In this document: positions 43,397 to 51,530 of the stretch, piece by piece
How positions within the stretch are numbered: position 1 is the first letter of the stretch
How the letters are laid out: every line of letters begins with the position of its first letter
Source: Nitrospirota bacterium
GTDB taxonomy: Bacteria > Nitrospirota > Thermodesulfovibrionia > Thermodesulfovibrionales > Magnetobacteriaceae
Direction: 5' to 3'
NCBI GenBank assembly: GCA_015233015.1
Contig: JADFYO010000022.1
Span: 1 to 51,530 of the forward strand
Length of the DNA stretch: 51,530 nucleotides
The notes under the pieces: model-generated
Databases searched by the model: none
Told to the model about the DNA's origin: nothing
What the model saw: the letters and a program-made list of their open reading frames with translations, nothing else
Made by a program: the position numbers and the translations under genes

Positions 43397-45286
43397 ATGA
43401 GATTAATCGGTAATAGAGATAATGATAAAAAATACCGGTATATATATTATTTCTCTATAGTGCTTAGTTTTCTCTATCTTTTACATATGAGCTGGATGAG
43501 ATGGGGCGACATTCTTATCGATACATTTACATGGAACTTCTACGTACCGTTAAAGATATTAAATGGGGCAGTATTATATAAGGATATATACGACAATGTC
43601 GGCATTTTGCCAACTTATCTGATTGCGATATTATTTAAACTGTTTGGCGGGAACAATTATACTATAATATATCTGGGGGTGTTTATTACCTTAACGTGTA
43701 GTTTCATGTTATATAAATTAACCAGGTTTCATTTAAACAGATTATTTGCGACTTTAGTTTCTATAAATTTTCTGTTTATGTTCGCATTTAATAACCGGTC
43801 AATAACGGGTATATTTAATTTTATTATGCCGTACCGTACATCTTCAACTCTTTTTTTTATGTTTATTTTAGCTTCAACGCTCTTTTTTGAGTATTTTATA
43901 TATTCGGAAAAAACCAAGTATCTCCTGTTCTGGTCTCTTGCGTTATGGTTTGCGTTAATGAGCAGGATAGAAATAGCAATGACCGTATGGTTCGGTTTCC
44001 TATTATTATGGGTGTGCTGGTTATATAAAAAGCGGCCAATTACCAGATATCTGTTATATCTCATATTGCCAATTATTATGACAATATTATCATATAGCGC
44101 GTTTCTTTATTATAACGACGCGTTTTGGGGTTTCAAGCGCGGTATTATCGATTTTATCGTGACAAATATAAAATTCAATACCGCATATTCAAAACTGATA
44201 GCGGGATACGACAAACCATGGGAAAATATTTCGGATATACTCAAAAGCGCCATATTTCAGACGCTGATGTTGTCTGTATTATTACCAGTAAGCAACATGA
44301 TGTATGATTACTATGAAAGATATAAACGTAATTACGTAGTACGCTTCATTATAATCGTGTTGTTATTATTATATGCTTTTATTATTGGACAAATATCACT
44401 GTCATTTATTGCCCCTATCCAGTATAAAATGCTTGGCATAATCTTTGTTGGCGGGATAATAGCTTATCTCTGTCTATTCATAAAGGCCGATACGTATAAT
44501 AAGAAATATTTAATGTTGCTTACTATTATTCTGATAGCGTTTATTCTTACTATCAGAATAATATTAAAGTATGTTCCAAACGGTTATGGGTTCTATCTTT
44601 TACCTATGGGGTTGATATCTTATTACATATTTTACATTGGAATATTTCCTTCTCTGTATAATAAATTGCTTAATGTGAGGAGAACAGATTTGCGCTTTTA
44701 TTATATCGCCGTAATAATTATATTGATACAATTATCTCTTCCATTTTGTTATAAAAGCTATCGGTACTATAAAAGCAGAACTATAGCCGTAGTTACCGTA
44801 CTGGGCCGATTTAATTTTCCCGATATGGACAGGACGCATAAAGTATTGCAGATGGCAAAATACTTAACGGATAATGCGCCGGAAGCATCCTCGGTCGTTG
44901 TATTTCCCGAAGGTGTAAGCCTCAATGTAATCTCGAAAAAGGACAACCCATTGCCTTATTATTCTTTTTTACCAATGGATCTGAAAACTATTGGCGAAGT
45001 TGAAATAATCGGGAGACTATCGAAGGAAAAAATTGATTATATTGCGGTATTAAGTTCTGATACGGCAGAATATGGATATGACAATTTTAAATCATATGCG
45101 AAAGAATTATACGCATGGATAGTTAATAATTATACACTCGATGCCGTAGCTGCTACCCCGTTGGATCGCGAAAATGTGGAAAACATCAGGTCATATTCTT
45201 TTAACGATGCTGAATCGATTGAAAAAATAATGCAAAATAACTATAAAGCCGGCGATTTTACCATCTTGTTGTTCAGGCGCAAGTAG
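43397..45286 (+). CDS. Second GT-C-like membrane protein
   Basis: Multi-pass membrane protein of 629 residues, with AAGGAGAGAAA before the ATG. The early loop DTFTWNFYVPLKILNGAVLYK and DIYDNVGILPTYL parallels the G-x-x-LYK-(E/D)-x-YD motif of the preceding protein, so the two are probably distant paralogues in surface-polysaccharide or lipid glycosylation. About 12 helices are followed by a soluble C-terminal domain from about residue 470. Strongly AT-rich. Family assignment is by motif and topology only. Confidence 0.68.
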   Translation: MRLIGNRDNDKKYRYIYYFSIVLSFLYLLHMSWMRWGDILIDTFTWNFYVPLKILNGAVLYKDIYDNVGILPTYLIAILFKLFGGNNYTIIYLGVFITLTCSFMLYKLTRFHLNRLFATLVSINFLFMFAFNNRSITGIFNFIMPYRTSSTLFFMFILASTLFFEYFIYSEKTKYLLFWSLALWFALMSRIEIAMTVWFGFLLLWVCWLYKKRPITRYLLYLILPIIMTILSYSAFLYYNDAFWGFKRGIIDFIVTNIKFNTAYSKLIAGYDKPWENISDILKSAIFQTLMLSVLLPVSNMMYDYYERYKRNYVVRFIIIVLLLLYAFIIGQISLSFIAPIQYKMLGIIFVGGIIAYLCLFIKADTYNKKYLMLLTIILIAFILTIRIILKYVPNGYGFYLLPMGLISYYIFYIGIFPSLYNKLLNVRRTDLRFYYIAVIIILIQLSLPFCYKSYRYYKSRTIAVVTVLGRFNFPDMDRTHKVLQMAKYLTDNAPEASSVVVFPEGVSLNVISKKDNPLPYYSFLPMDLKTIGEVEIIGRLSKEKIDYIAVLSSDTAEYGYDNFKSYAKELYAWIVNNYTLDAVAATPLDRENVENIRSYSFNDAESIEKIMQNNYKAGDFTILLFRRK

Positions 45287-45343
45287 GTATTGAATTCAGT
45301 ATCGCGATACGGCTAAACCAATATCCTATTATATCAAATAGCG

Positions 45344-46195
45344 TTATAAAATTTTCAGACTGATGTCGGCTGCCTTTGCCGAATGGGTGATATAGCCCGT
45401 TGAGATTATATCTACGCCGGTCTCTGCTATTTTACGGACGTTTTCAAGCGTTACATTTCCCGACGCCTCGATGAGCACACCGATTCGCGCTGCCCGTGCT
45501 ATGGCGACGGCATGTTTCATTGTTTCAGTGTCCATGTTGTCGAGCATTATTACGTCAACACTTACAGTGGCGAGCGCCTCTTTGAGTTCTTCTATGTTTT
45601 TTACCTCGACCTCTATCTTTGTAAGCAGCGGGGTCTTCTTAACTTTTTCTATCGCGTTTTTAATACCGCCTGAGGCCGCTATGTGATTGTCCTTTATTAA
45701 AACCCCATCGTACAAACCAAACCGGTGGTTGTCACCGCCGCCAGCCCTTACCGCATACTTCTCCATGTATCTCATGTTGGGGGTGGTCTTTCTTGTATCC
45801 ACGATTTTAACGGGAAGGTCAGCGACTGCTGAAACGAACTGCCGCGTCAGTGTGGCAACCCCGCAAAGCCTCTGCATGATGTTAAGGGCAACACGCTCTG
45901 CCGTCAGTATCGACCGTGTGCTGCCGTGTATAGAGGCGATTAGGCTGCCTTTTTTTATAAGCTGCCCGTCAACTGTTAATGCCTTAATCTCTACGCTGGG
46001 GTCAACGATTGAAAACACGGTCTCAAAAAAGGGAAGCCCGGCAACAACCGTATCTTCCTTGGCAGTAAGAACTGCCTCCGAGCGCGATGAGGCGTCTATT
46101 GTCAGCGTGGTGGTTATGTCGCCGTGGCCAATGTCCTCAGCCAGGGCGTTTCTTATCGAATCCATTACGGAGGGTGGAATATGGTGAGCGGTCAT
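45344..46195 (-). CDS. nadC: Nicotinate-nucleotide diphosphorylase (carboxylating)
   Basis: Makes nicotinate mononucleotide from quinolinate and PRPP in NAD synthesis; 283 residues. Signatures: ALAEDIGHGDITT, GVATLTRQFV, VDTRKTTPNMRYMEKYAVRAGGGDNHRFGLYDGVLIKDNHI and IEASGNVTLENVRKIAETGVDIISTG. Its ATG overlaps the valS stop by 4 bases (ATGA), so it is translationally coupled to valS. nadA and nadB are not in this window. Confidence 0.97.
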   Translation of the reverse strand: MTAHHIPPSVMDSIRNALAEDIGHGDITTTLTIDASSRSEAVLTAKEDTVVAGLPFFETVFSIVDPSVEIKALTVDGQLIKKGSLIASIHGSTRSILTAERVALNIMQRLCGVATLTRQFVSAVADLPVKIVDTRKTTPNMRYMEKYAVRAGGGDNHRFGLYDGVLIKDNHIAASGGIKNAIEKVKKTPLLTKIEVEVKNIEELKEALATVSVDVIMLDNMDTETMKHAVAIARAARIGVLIEASGNVTLENVRKIAETGVDIISTGYITHSAKAADISLKIL

Positions 46196-49047
46196 TTGTC
46201 CAGTTTTTTTATCTTATCTACATTGTTTTGAATGCGGTCTCTTTTTTCTATCAGTTCGGAGTATTTCAATTTATCTTTTTCAATGACCGCCTTTGGCGCG
46301 CGGTCTCTGTATTCCATGTTTGAGAGTTTCACCTCGATGTCCATTATGGCGGTGTTGAGTTTCTTTAACTCTTTACCAAGTCGCTGAAGTTCGGCCTGAA
46401 CGTCAAAAAGCCCGCTTAACGACACGTAAATTTCCATGCCGGTCTTGACCGATGTCATAGTGGAGGGTTTTTTCTCTATGTTGCCGCCTATTTCCAGTGA
46501 TTCCAGCTTTGCCAGATCGACAATAAAGTCGTAGTTATCGCTGAGAGTTCGCTCTGATGTCTTTATTGAAACATTCAGTCTTTTCGATGGGGCAATATTA
46601 AATTCGCCGCGAATTGTTCTTATCCCGCTTATGGCGTCTATTACAAGAGACATCTCATCGCGCGCGTCAATATCTGAATCCTGACGCAGATTTTGGGGGA
46701 CAGGGTAGGGCGCAAGGGATATGGTTTGTCCACTTTGGGGAAAGGATTTCCAGAGTTCCTCCGTAATAAACGGCATAAATGGATGAAGCAATCTTAGAGA
46801 ATTGTCTAATACATATATGAGACACTTTAGTGTTACGGCGGCGTTGGGATAATTTCTCTCGAAGGAAGTCTTGGTAAGCTCTATGTACCAGTCGCAGAGT
46901 TCGTGCCAGACGAACTGGTAAACAGCACTCGAGGCGTCGTTAAAACGGTAATCCGAGAGGGCTTTGTCAATATCTGCGGCGGTCTCGGAAAGCCTGGCAA
47001 GTATCCATCTGTCCGGCAATGTAAGAGAGTCCCTTTGGATCTCATTTATTTCTTTGCTGAGTTCCTCAATATTGTCAATCCCCTCAGGCATGATTTTATC
47101 TATGTTAAGCTTTATGAACCTCGACGCGTTCCAGAGTTTATTGGCGAAGTGGCGGTAGCCTTCCACGCGCTCCTCGGCAAACTTTATATCTCTTCCCTGA
47201 GCGGCAAAGGCGGCAAGGGAGAATCTGAAGGAATCCGTCCCGTATTTTTCGATAATCGTAAGCGGATCAATCACATTGCCCTTTGATTTGCTCATCTTTT
47301 GTCCATGCTCGTCCCTGACAAGGGCGTGAATATAAACATCGTGAAACGGGACTTTTTTCATAAACTTCTGCCCCATCATAATCATCCTTGCAACCCAGAA
47401 GAATAATATATCAAAACCGGTTACAAGTACGCTCGTTGGATAAAACGCCTTCAGATCGTCTGTATTGTCTGGCCATCCAAGCGTACTAAACGGCCACAGG
47501 GCCGACGAAAACCACGTGTCTAATACGTCGGGGTCTTTGACTAAGGCGGCACCGCCGCACTGGGGGCACTTATTTAAGTCATCGCGGTCTGAAAACGGCC
47601 TTACCTGAATGTCTATGGTTATGGTCTTAGCATTTGAGATAATCTCGGAGTGGACAAGTCCTGCGGCTTTAAGCTCTTCGTATGTGCCTTCCGCAATCCC
47701 GTTCATCTCCTTTAATAATGCTACATGAATGTGTTGTCCCTGTGAAATGCCTGCGTCTGTGGTGCAATCGGCGCAGTACCAAACGGGTATCCGGTGTCCC
47801 CACCAAATCTGCCGGGAGATGCACCAGTCTTTTATATTTTCCATCCATGAGAAATAACTGTTCTTCCATCCCTCCGGAATAATATTAATCTTGCCGCCTC
47901 TGACCAAATCAATGGCGTCTTTTGCCATGGATTCGACATCGACATACCACTGGGCGGTTGGCAGGGGTTCGATTGTTGTCCTGCATCTGTAACAATGGGC
48001 TACTGAGTGGGTATGCTTATCTTCTTTTACGAGAAGCCCCTTTCCCTTCAGGTCCTCGATAACTGCCTTCCTGCAGTCGTAACGGTCAAGGCCGGCGTAT
48101 TTTATACCGGCGTTAGCCGTCATCTTACCGTCCTGCCCGATTACCGGTATGAAGGGAAGATGCGGTGACTGGCGTTTTGCTATGGCCTCGTCGTTAAAAT
48201 CGTGCGCAGGGGTTACCTTTACCGCACCCGTGCCAAAGGCGGGGTCAACTTCCCTGTCGGCAATTATTGGGATAGTACGACCGGCAAGCGGCAGTCTTAG
48301 TAACTTTCCAATGTGGCTCTTATATCTTGCATCATCAGGGTTGACGGCCACTGCGGTGTCTCCAAGCATTGTCTCCGGGCGCGTTGTGGCAACTATGATG
48401 TAGTCGTGTTCGTCAAGGAGCGGATAACGAATATATGTCAATTTGCCATCATACTCATCATGCTCGGCTTCAAGGTCCGAAAGTGCGGTACAACACCGCG
48501 GACACCAGTTTATTAATCTCGTAGAGCGATATATAAGGCCCTCCTCAAACAAGGACACAAATACCTCGCGAACCGCCCTTGAAAGCCCCTCGTCCAGTGT
48601 AAATCTCTCACGCGACCAGTCGCATGAAGCGCCAAGCTTTTTCAGCTGGTGGATTATTTGCCCGCCGTTGAGTGCCTTCCACTGCCACACTCTGTCAATA
48701 AAGGCAGCCCTTCCTAATGTTTCACGGTTGATGCCTTCAGCGGCCAGCTGTTTTTCTACGACATTTTGTGTAGCGATTCCGGCGTGGTCTGTCCCGGGTA
48801 TCCATAACACCCGGAAGCCTTTCATTCGCTTCCATCGGCACAGGATATCCTGCAGGGTAACGTTAAGGGCATGTCCCATGTGCAGAGAGCCGGTAACGTT
48901 TGGCGGCGGGATAACTATGGAGCAGGTTTGCTTCGAGGAATCACCTGACGGCTGAAAAAAGCCGTTTTCCATCCAGAAGGAATACCACCTTTGCTCAACA
49001 TCCTTTGGTTCATAAGACTTTGCTATCTCTTTAATCGAGGTGTTCAT
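46192..49047 (-). CDS. valS: Valyl-tRNA synthetase
   Basis: Class I synthetase of 951 residues, full length. The HIGH-type motif is in PPPNVTGSLHMGHALN and KMSKS in DEHGQKMSKSKGNVIDP. The editing CP1 domain has VATTRPETMLGDTAVAVNP, and zinc-type cysteines are in INWCPRCCTALSDLE and NKCPQCGG. The C-terminal coiled-coil arm (LQRLGKELKKLNTAI onward) binds tRNA. A 15-bp-period tandem duplication lies directly upstream (49050-49077). Overlaps nadC. Confidence 0.98.
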   Translation of the reverse strand: MNTSIKEIAKSYEPKDVEQRWYSFWMENGFFQPSGDSSKQTCSIVIPPPNVTGSLHMGHALNVTLQDILCRWKRMKGFRVLWIPGTDHAGIATQNVVEKQLAAEGINRETLGRAAFIDRVWQWKALNGGQIIHQLKKLGASCDWSRERFTLDEGLSRAVREVFVSLFEEGLIYRSTRLINWCPRCCTALSDLEAEHDEYDGKLTYIRYPLLDEHDYIIVATTRPETMLGDTAVAVNPDDARYKSHIGKLLRLPLAGRTIPIIADREVDPAFGTGAVKVTPAHDFNDEAIAKRQSPHLPFIPVIGQDGKMTANAGIKYAGLDRYDCRKAVIEDLKGKGLLVKEDKHTHSVAHCYRCRTTIEPLPTAQWYVDVESMAKDAIDLVRGGKINIIPEGWKNSYFSWMENIKDWCISRQIWWGHRIPVWYCADCTTDAGISQGQHIHVALLKEMNGIAEGTYEELKAAGLVHSEIISNAKTITIDIQVRPFSDRDDLNKCPQCGGAALVKDPDVLDTWFSSALWPFSTLGWPDNTDDLKAFYPTSVLVTGFDILFFWVARMIMMGQKFMKKVPFHDVYIHALVRDEHGQKMSKSKGNVIDPLTIIEKYGTDSFRFSLAAFAAQGRDIKFAEERVEGYRHFANKLWNASRFIKLNIDKIMPEGIDNIEELSKEINEIQRDSLTLPDRWILARLSETAADIDKALSDYRFNDASSAVYQFVWHELCDWYIELTKTSFERNYPNAAVTLKCLIYVLDNSLRLLHPFMPFITEELWKSFPQSGQTISLAPYPVPQNLRQDSDIDARDEMSLVIDAISGIRTIRGEFNIAPSKRLNVSIKTSERTLSDNYDFIVDLAKLESLEIGGNIEKKPSTMTSVKTGMEIYVSLSGLFDVQAELQRLGKELKKLNTAIMDIEVKLSNMEYRDRAPKAVIEKDKLKYSELIEKRDRIQNNVDKIKKLDK

Positions 49048-49049
49048 TA

Positions 49050-49077
49050 TATATCCAAATCGTTTATATCCAAATCG
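49050..49077 (-). repeat. Tandem duplication in valS leader
   Basis: TATATCCAAATCG occurs at 49050-49062 and 49065-49077, directly ahead of the valS ATG. It fills almost the whole 31-base gap between the upstream regulator gene and valS, and leaves no recognisable ribosome binding site. Confidence 0.6.
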
Positions 49078-49078
49078 C

Positions 49079-50635
49079 CTACATAAACTCAGATTTTATT
49101 TGCTCTATTTCATGATTGATAAGACGCTCGGCAACCCCTGGAACGGCCTCCCAAATGACTTTCTCGACATCCCTTTTTATTGCCGGAATATTATCCTGCA
49201 ACACGCCGGTTATCACCCTTTCCGTTACCTCCCGTGTCATTTTGAATATCTCCGCGGGAAGCGTTGCTAATATTCCTTTTATCGTTGAGGAAATCACCTG
49301 GTTGACTATGACCTCGAGGTTGATAGTTCCGATTACATCACTGATCTTTTTATTTATCGCGTCCGAGACCATATCATTTAAGCCCAGGGACACATCCTTA
49401 AAACTATCGTTAATAAAGCCGTTAACGGATTCTCTGAAAATAGATAAAATGGTGCCTTCATCAATAATCTGCTGTACTTTTTGATCGAGACTCCTCTGCA
49501 AAAAGTAAGATACATCTGCGGTTGTTAATAATACGTTTCCTGTGTGTGTATACAACGGGGGCTGCTCCCTCATTGGTTCGGCCAATGGGGGCGGCGGCGC
49601 CGAGGGCTGTACGGGTATTGCTGGTTTCGGGGGTTCGGCAGCCTGCTGAGGCGTTTGAATTGCTTGAAGCCGGAGCTCCGCAGGTTCCGGGGCGCTTGGT
49701 GCCTGGGGAACAGTCTGAGGTTTTTCCTCTTTCTTTTTTATCTCTTTTTCAGGGGGCTGCGATAACCCCGTTAAAATATTTTCATTGGCAAAGGATGTTT
49801 CATAGTCCTGCGTCTGCTCACTCCAACCCGGCTCCGGCTGAGCCTGGGTCTCGGCTGCACTGACGATTGATTCTATTGGCAGTTCCTCTGCTATAACGAC
49901 TGTCTTCTGCGCATCGTTATTATCTATGTCGGAAGGTTCCTCTGACATTGTCCCGGCAAGCAAGGCCTCTATGTCGTCATCATTCATAACCTGCGGCTTT
50001 TTGGATTCGCCCCTGTCCTTTTCACGAGCTTCTCCGGATAAACTATCAAGCACATCCTTGAGTTCTCTTGTCGTTAAATCGCTGTCCGAGATGCTCTGCA
50101 TTTCGCCGCTGTCCTGGGAGGCAGACTGACCCTCTTCAAAGACCCCCGTATCCTCAAAGGGGTTCAGATCTTCTACTTCGTCGTCTCCCACCAATGAGTC
50201 GCCCAAATCCAGCGGCTCATCATCTTTTGCGGCTTCATCGAAAGTTGTAACTTCGCCGCCTGACGAAAATTGGCTTAATACGGTGTTGACCTTGTTTAAA
50301 AATTCCTGAGACTCAAACGGCTTAATCAAATAATCCGATGCGCCGCATTCTTTAAAATTATTTTCATTTAACGGCTCAAACGCCCCCACAAGGAGTATAA
50401 CAGGAATATGTTTCGTTTTTTCATTCGCTTTAATCTGTTTACATAGATTGTAACCGTTTATTTTCGGCATCTCTATGTCGGCAAGTACGATGGACGGGTT
50501 GAATTTACTTACCTTGTCGAGTGCCTCCTGACCATCGTTGACGGAAACGATCTCGAAGTCTTCTTCCGATAGTATCAATTCCACCACCTTTTGTATCGTG
50601 ATGCTGTCGTCCGCTAATAATAGTCTCTTAGGCAT
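49079..50635 (-). CDS. Response regulator with Pro-rich linker and helical C-terminal domain
   Basis: A 518-residue protein. The receiver domain (1-120) has DD at 9-10, phosphoacceptor D53 (LADIEMPKING) and K105, but the conserved Ser/Thr position reads V83 (ILLVGAFEP). Acidic linkers (about 130-220) and a Pro/Gln/Ala-rich segment (about 290-360) are disordered. The C-terminal 150 residues are amphipathic helices (SYFLQRSLDQKVQQIIDEG ... VPGVAERLINHEIEQIKSEF), repeating an x-V-I-x-x-V-I pattern and ending like the pole-organising or regulator tails seen in deltaproteobacterial FrzS-type proteins. It may be a polar scaffold or cell-polarity regulator; this is inference. It ends 31 bases before valS. 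Confidence 0.8.
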   Translation of the reverse strand: MPKRLLLADDSITIQKVVELILSEEDFEIVSVNDGQEALDKVSKFNPSIVLADIEMPKINGYNLCKQIKANEKTKHIPVILLVGAFEPLNENNFKECGASDYLIKPFESQEFLNKVNTVLSQFSSGGEVTTFDEAAKDDEPLDLGDSLVGDDEVEDLNPFEDTGVFEEGQSASQDSGEMQSISDSDLTTRELKDVLDSLSGEAREKDRGESKKPQVMNDDDIEALLAGTMSEEPSDIDNNDAQKTVVIAEELPIESIVSAAETQAQPEPGWSEQTQDYETSFANENILTGLSQPPEKEIKKKEEKPQTVPQAPSAPEPAELRLQAIQTPQQAAEPPKPAIPVQPSAPPPPLAEPMREQPPLYTHTGNVLLTTADVSYFLQRSLDQKVQQIIDEGTILSIFRESVNGFINDSFKDVSLGLNDMVSDAINKKISDVIGTINLEVIVNQVISSTIKGILATLPAEIFKMTREVTERVITGVLQDNIPAIKRDVEKVIWEAVPGVAERLINHEIEQIKSEFM

Positions 50636-50661
50636 TTTTACCTCTCTTAGGCATTCTTACC
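50624..50661 (-). repeat. 19-bp tandem duplication of RBS and start codon
   Basis: TCTCTTAGGCATTTTTACC at 50624-50642 and TCTCTTAGGCATTCTTACC at 50643-50661, one mismatch. On the minus strand each carries AGAGGTAA(A/G)AATGCCTAAGAG, i.e. ribosome binding site plus ATG. The upstream copy encodes only eight codons (MPKRGKNA) before a stop. Confidence 0.85.
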
Positions 50662-50782
50662 TCTTTATAATATCGTTCATTGCACGAGGAATTAAGAGAT
50701 CCTCCCAATTTTTGCCATTTGACCAGTATTTTATTCATTTTTGACCAGGTTTTGAACTCACGGTTCAACAGGACGAAACACC

Positions 50783-50971
50783 TCATGTGCCGCCAAAATG
50801 GCCGGAGCCGGAAGACATCCCGCCCTGTGCCAACGTATAACTAAAGCTGGACAACAGCTTCGCCGTGTTCGATGAATTACACTGTGGACAGGCCGCATCG
50901 CCTGCACCTACTTTCTGCAGGAGTGTAAATTGCTCCTTACAATCCATACAAGTGTATTCGTATAATGGCAT
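50783..50971 (-). CDS. FmdB-family zinc ribbon protein
   Basis: A 62-residue protein: MPLYEYTCMDCKEQFTLLQK, then CPQC, giving a CxxC...CxxC zinc ribbon, followed by SAKLLS-like NTAKLLSSF and a Gly/Ser-rich tail. This is the FmdB (putative regulatory protein) pattern. AAGGAG precedes the ATG. Role unknown; such proteins occur near metabolic or stress genes. It is separated by about 150 bases from the regulator gene downstream on the same strand. Confidence 0.9.
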   Translation of the reverse strand: MPLYEYTCMDCKEQFTLLQKVGAGDAACPQCNSSNTAKLLSSFSYTLAQGGMSSGSGHFGGT

Positions 50972-51102
50972 AATACTATCTCCTTAACGGTTCAATTTTC
51001 TCAACGCTGCATATACTAACATATTCATGTCTTAATTTAATATATGTCAAAAAATATTTTATGTCATTTATACCCTGATTCACCATCAAAAAAAGAAGGG
51101 AA

Positions 51103-51171
51103 CCTCGTTGTTACCCGTGGGAACGGGATGTTAGAATAAGTTTGTGGAACAAAAAACTAACACCAACGAGG
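51103..51171 (+). repeat. Inverted repeat at IS1380-like remnant end
   Basis: CCTCGTTG at 51103-51110 and CAACGAGG at 51164-51171 bracket a smaller hairpin (CCCGT / ACGGG). It lies just before the transposase remnant and ends 10 bases before its ATG. The left end of the element probably starts near 51103. Confidence 0.5.
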
Positions 51172-51181
51172 TGAATATATT

Positions 51182-51301
51182 ATGGCACAAGGGACGCTAA
51201 AATATGAATACGGCAAGGATGAAAGCAAAACAGGGATGACGGCGTTAGGAGGGTTGCCGGTGTATATGGATTTAGCGGTATCATCGGGGCTATTAACCTA
51301 G
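51182..51301 (+). pseudogene. IS1380-family transposase remnant (N-terminus)
   Basis: Thirty-nine codons, MAQGTLKYEYGKDESKTGMT then ALGGLPVYMDLAVSSGLL, followed by TAG. The opening resembles IS1380-type transposases (K-Y-E/F-G ... LTG..GL). The catalytic DDE core is missing: the frame ends at 51301 and the following bases do not resume it. A dead fragment. Confidence 0.6.
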
Positions 51302-51385
51302 AAAAAGCAGTTGAATTATGAAGTGGGATAAAAATAATATATAAGACAAGGAGTTATTAATCAGTACATAAGTAAGTGGACATAT

Positions 51386-51529
51386 TTATAGCGCATATTG
51401 TAATTTTTTATGCATAAAAAAGCTGCGAATTATGTCTGGTAATTTCTGTAAAGAACGTAGGAAATACGAGACTTTATTCTTAAAGTCATCTGAGCTTGTT
51501 ATTCTTTGTTTTCCTATTCCATGATGCTT
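51386..51529 (-). CDS. Partial transposase C-terminus (IS630-like?)
   Basis: A frame entering from beyond the right edge and ending at the stop at 51386-51388. It reads KHHGIGKQRITSSDDFKNKV and continues YFLRSLQKLPDIIRSFFMH. The pattern S..DF...V..FL..L..LPDIIRS resembles the C-terminal end of IS630-type DDE transposases, but only 47 residues are visible. It could be a complete element outside the window or another remnant. Confidence 0.45.
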   Translation of the reverse strand, partial: KHHGIGKQRITSSDDFKNKVSYFLRSLQKLPDIIRSFFMHKKLQYAL

Positions 51530-51530
51530 T

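Overview
The window reads as chromosomal DNA of a motile, Gram-negative-type bacterium of moderate GC. It carries a hook/basal-body gene cluster, a sigma-54 control cascade, a rubredoxin, UbiD-type decarboxylase and queuosine and tRNA-processing genes. The flagellar order (sigma-54 activator, TPR protein, sensor kinase, NtrC-type regulator, flgB-flgC-fliE-fliF-fliG-fliH-fliI-fliJ-motE-fliK-flgD-flgE) and the general gene style suggest Nitrospirota or a similar deep-branching anaerobic or microaerophilic lineage. That placement is inference: there is no rRNA here, only one tRNA-Gly.

Layout. 1-1.5 kb: rubredoxin (minus) facing a tiny secreted peptide (plus) across a Crp/Fnr-like palindrome, then a HEPN-like protein and tRNA-Gly(CCC). 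1.5-3.7 kb (minus): an RNase Z-like gene followed by tgt. 3.7-14.0 kb (plus): galT, then a closely packed run cheY-like, rlmD, a MoxR/ChlI-type AAA+ ATPase, a VWA protein, rnhA, an AT-rich YfhO-type membrane protein, and rnr. 14.2-16.8 kb: a TM2 protein, a small membrane protein, and a minus-strand run rsmD-coaD-EamA transporter. 16.8-18.6 kb is an accessory patch: a 26-bp inverted-repeat element, an antitoxin-like gene, a two-gene GNAT toxin-antitoxin-like module and a second repeat. 18.6-21.1 kb: a secreted RCC1/InlB-like repeat protein split by a +1 frameshift in a G tract. 21.2-22.0 kb: an alpha/beta hydrolase.

22.3-39.1 kb is the flagellar island. Its activator gene has a consensus sigma-70 promoter only a few bases from the start codon. 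Sigma-54 type -24/-12 elements are visible before the TPR-kinase-regulator operon, before flgB (with a -12 mismatch), and before fliK. This gives a FlrA -> FlrB/FlrC -> hook/basal-body hierarchy written in the DNA. Between fliF and fliG lies a 49-codon gene whose product repeats the FliG-binding tail of FliF. It is the most distinctive feature I found.

39.2-51.5 kb: a UbiD-family decarboxylase, a Ca2+/cation exchanger, two AT-rich GT-C-like membrane proteins, then on the minus strand an FmdB zinc ribbon protein, a response regulator with a long disordered linker, valS and nadC. The right edge holds two transposase remnants (IS1380-like, and probably IS630-like).

Recurrent small-scale themes are short tandem duplications at or just upstream of start codons (rnz, valS, the 50-kb regulator, galT), stop/start overlaps that suggest translational coupling, and two genes (the sigma-54 activator and fliK) with predicted near-leaderless mRNAs.
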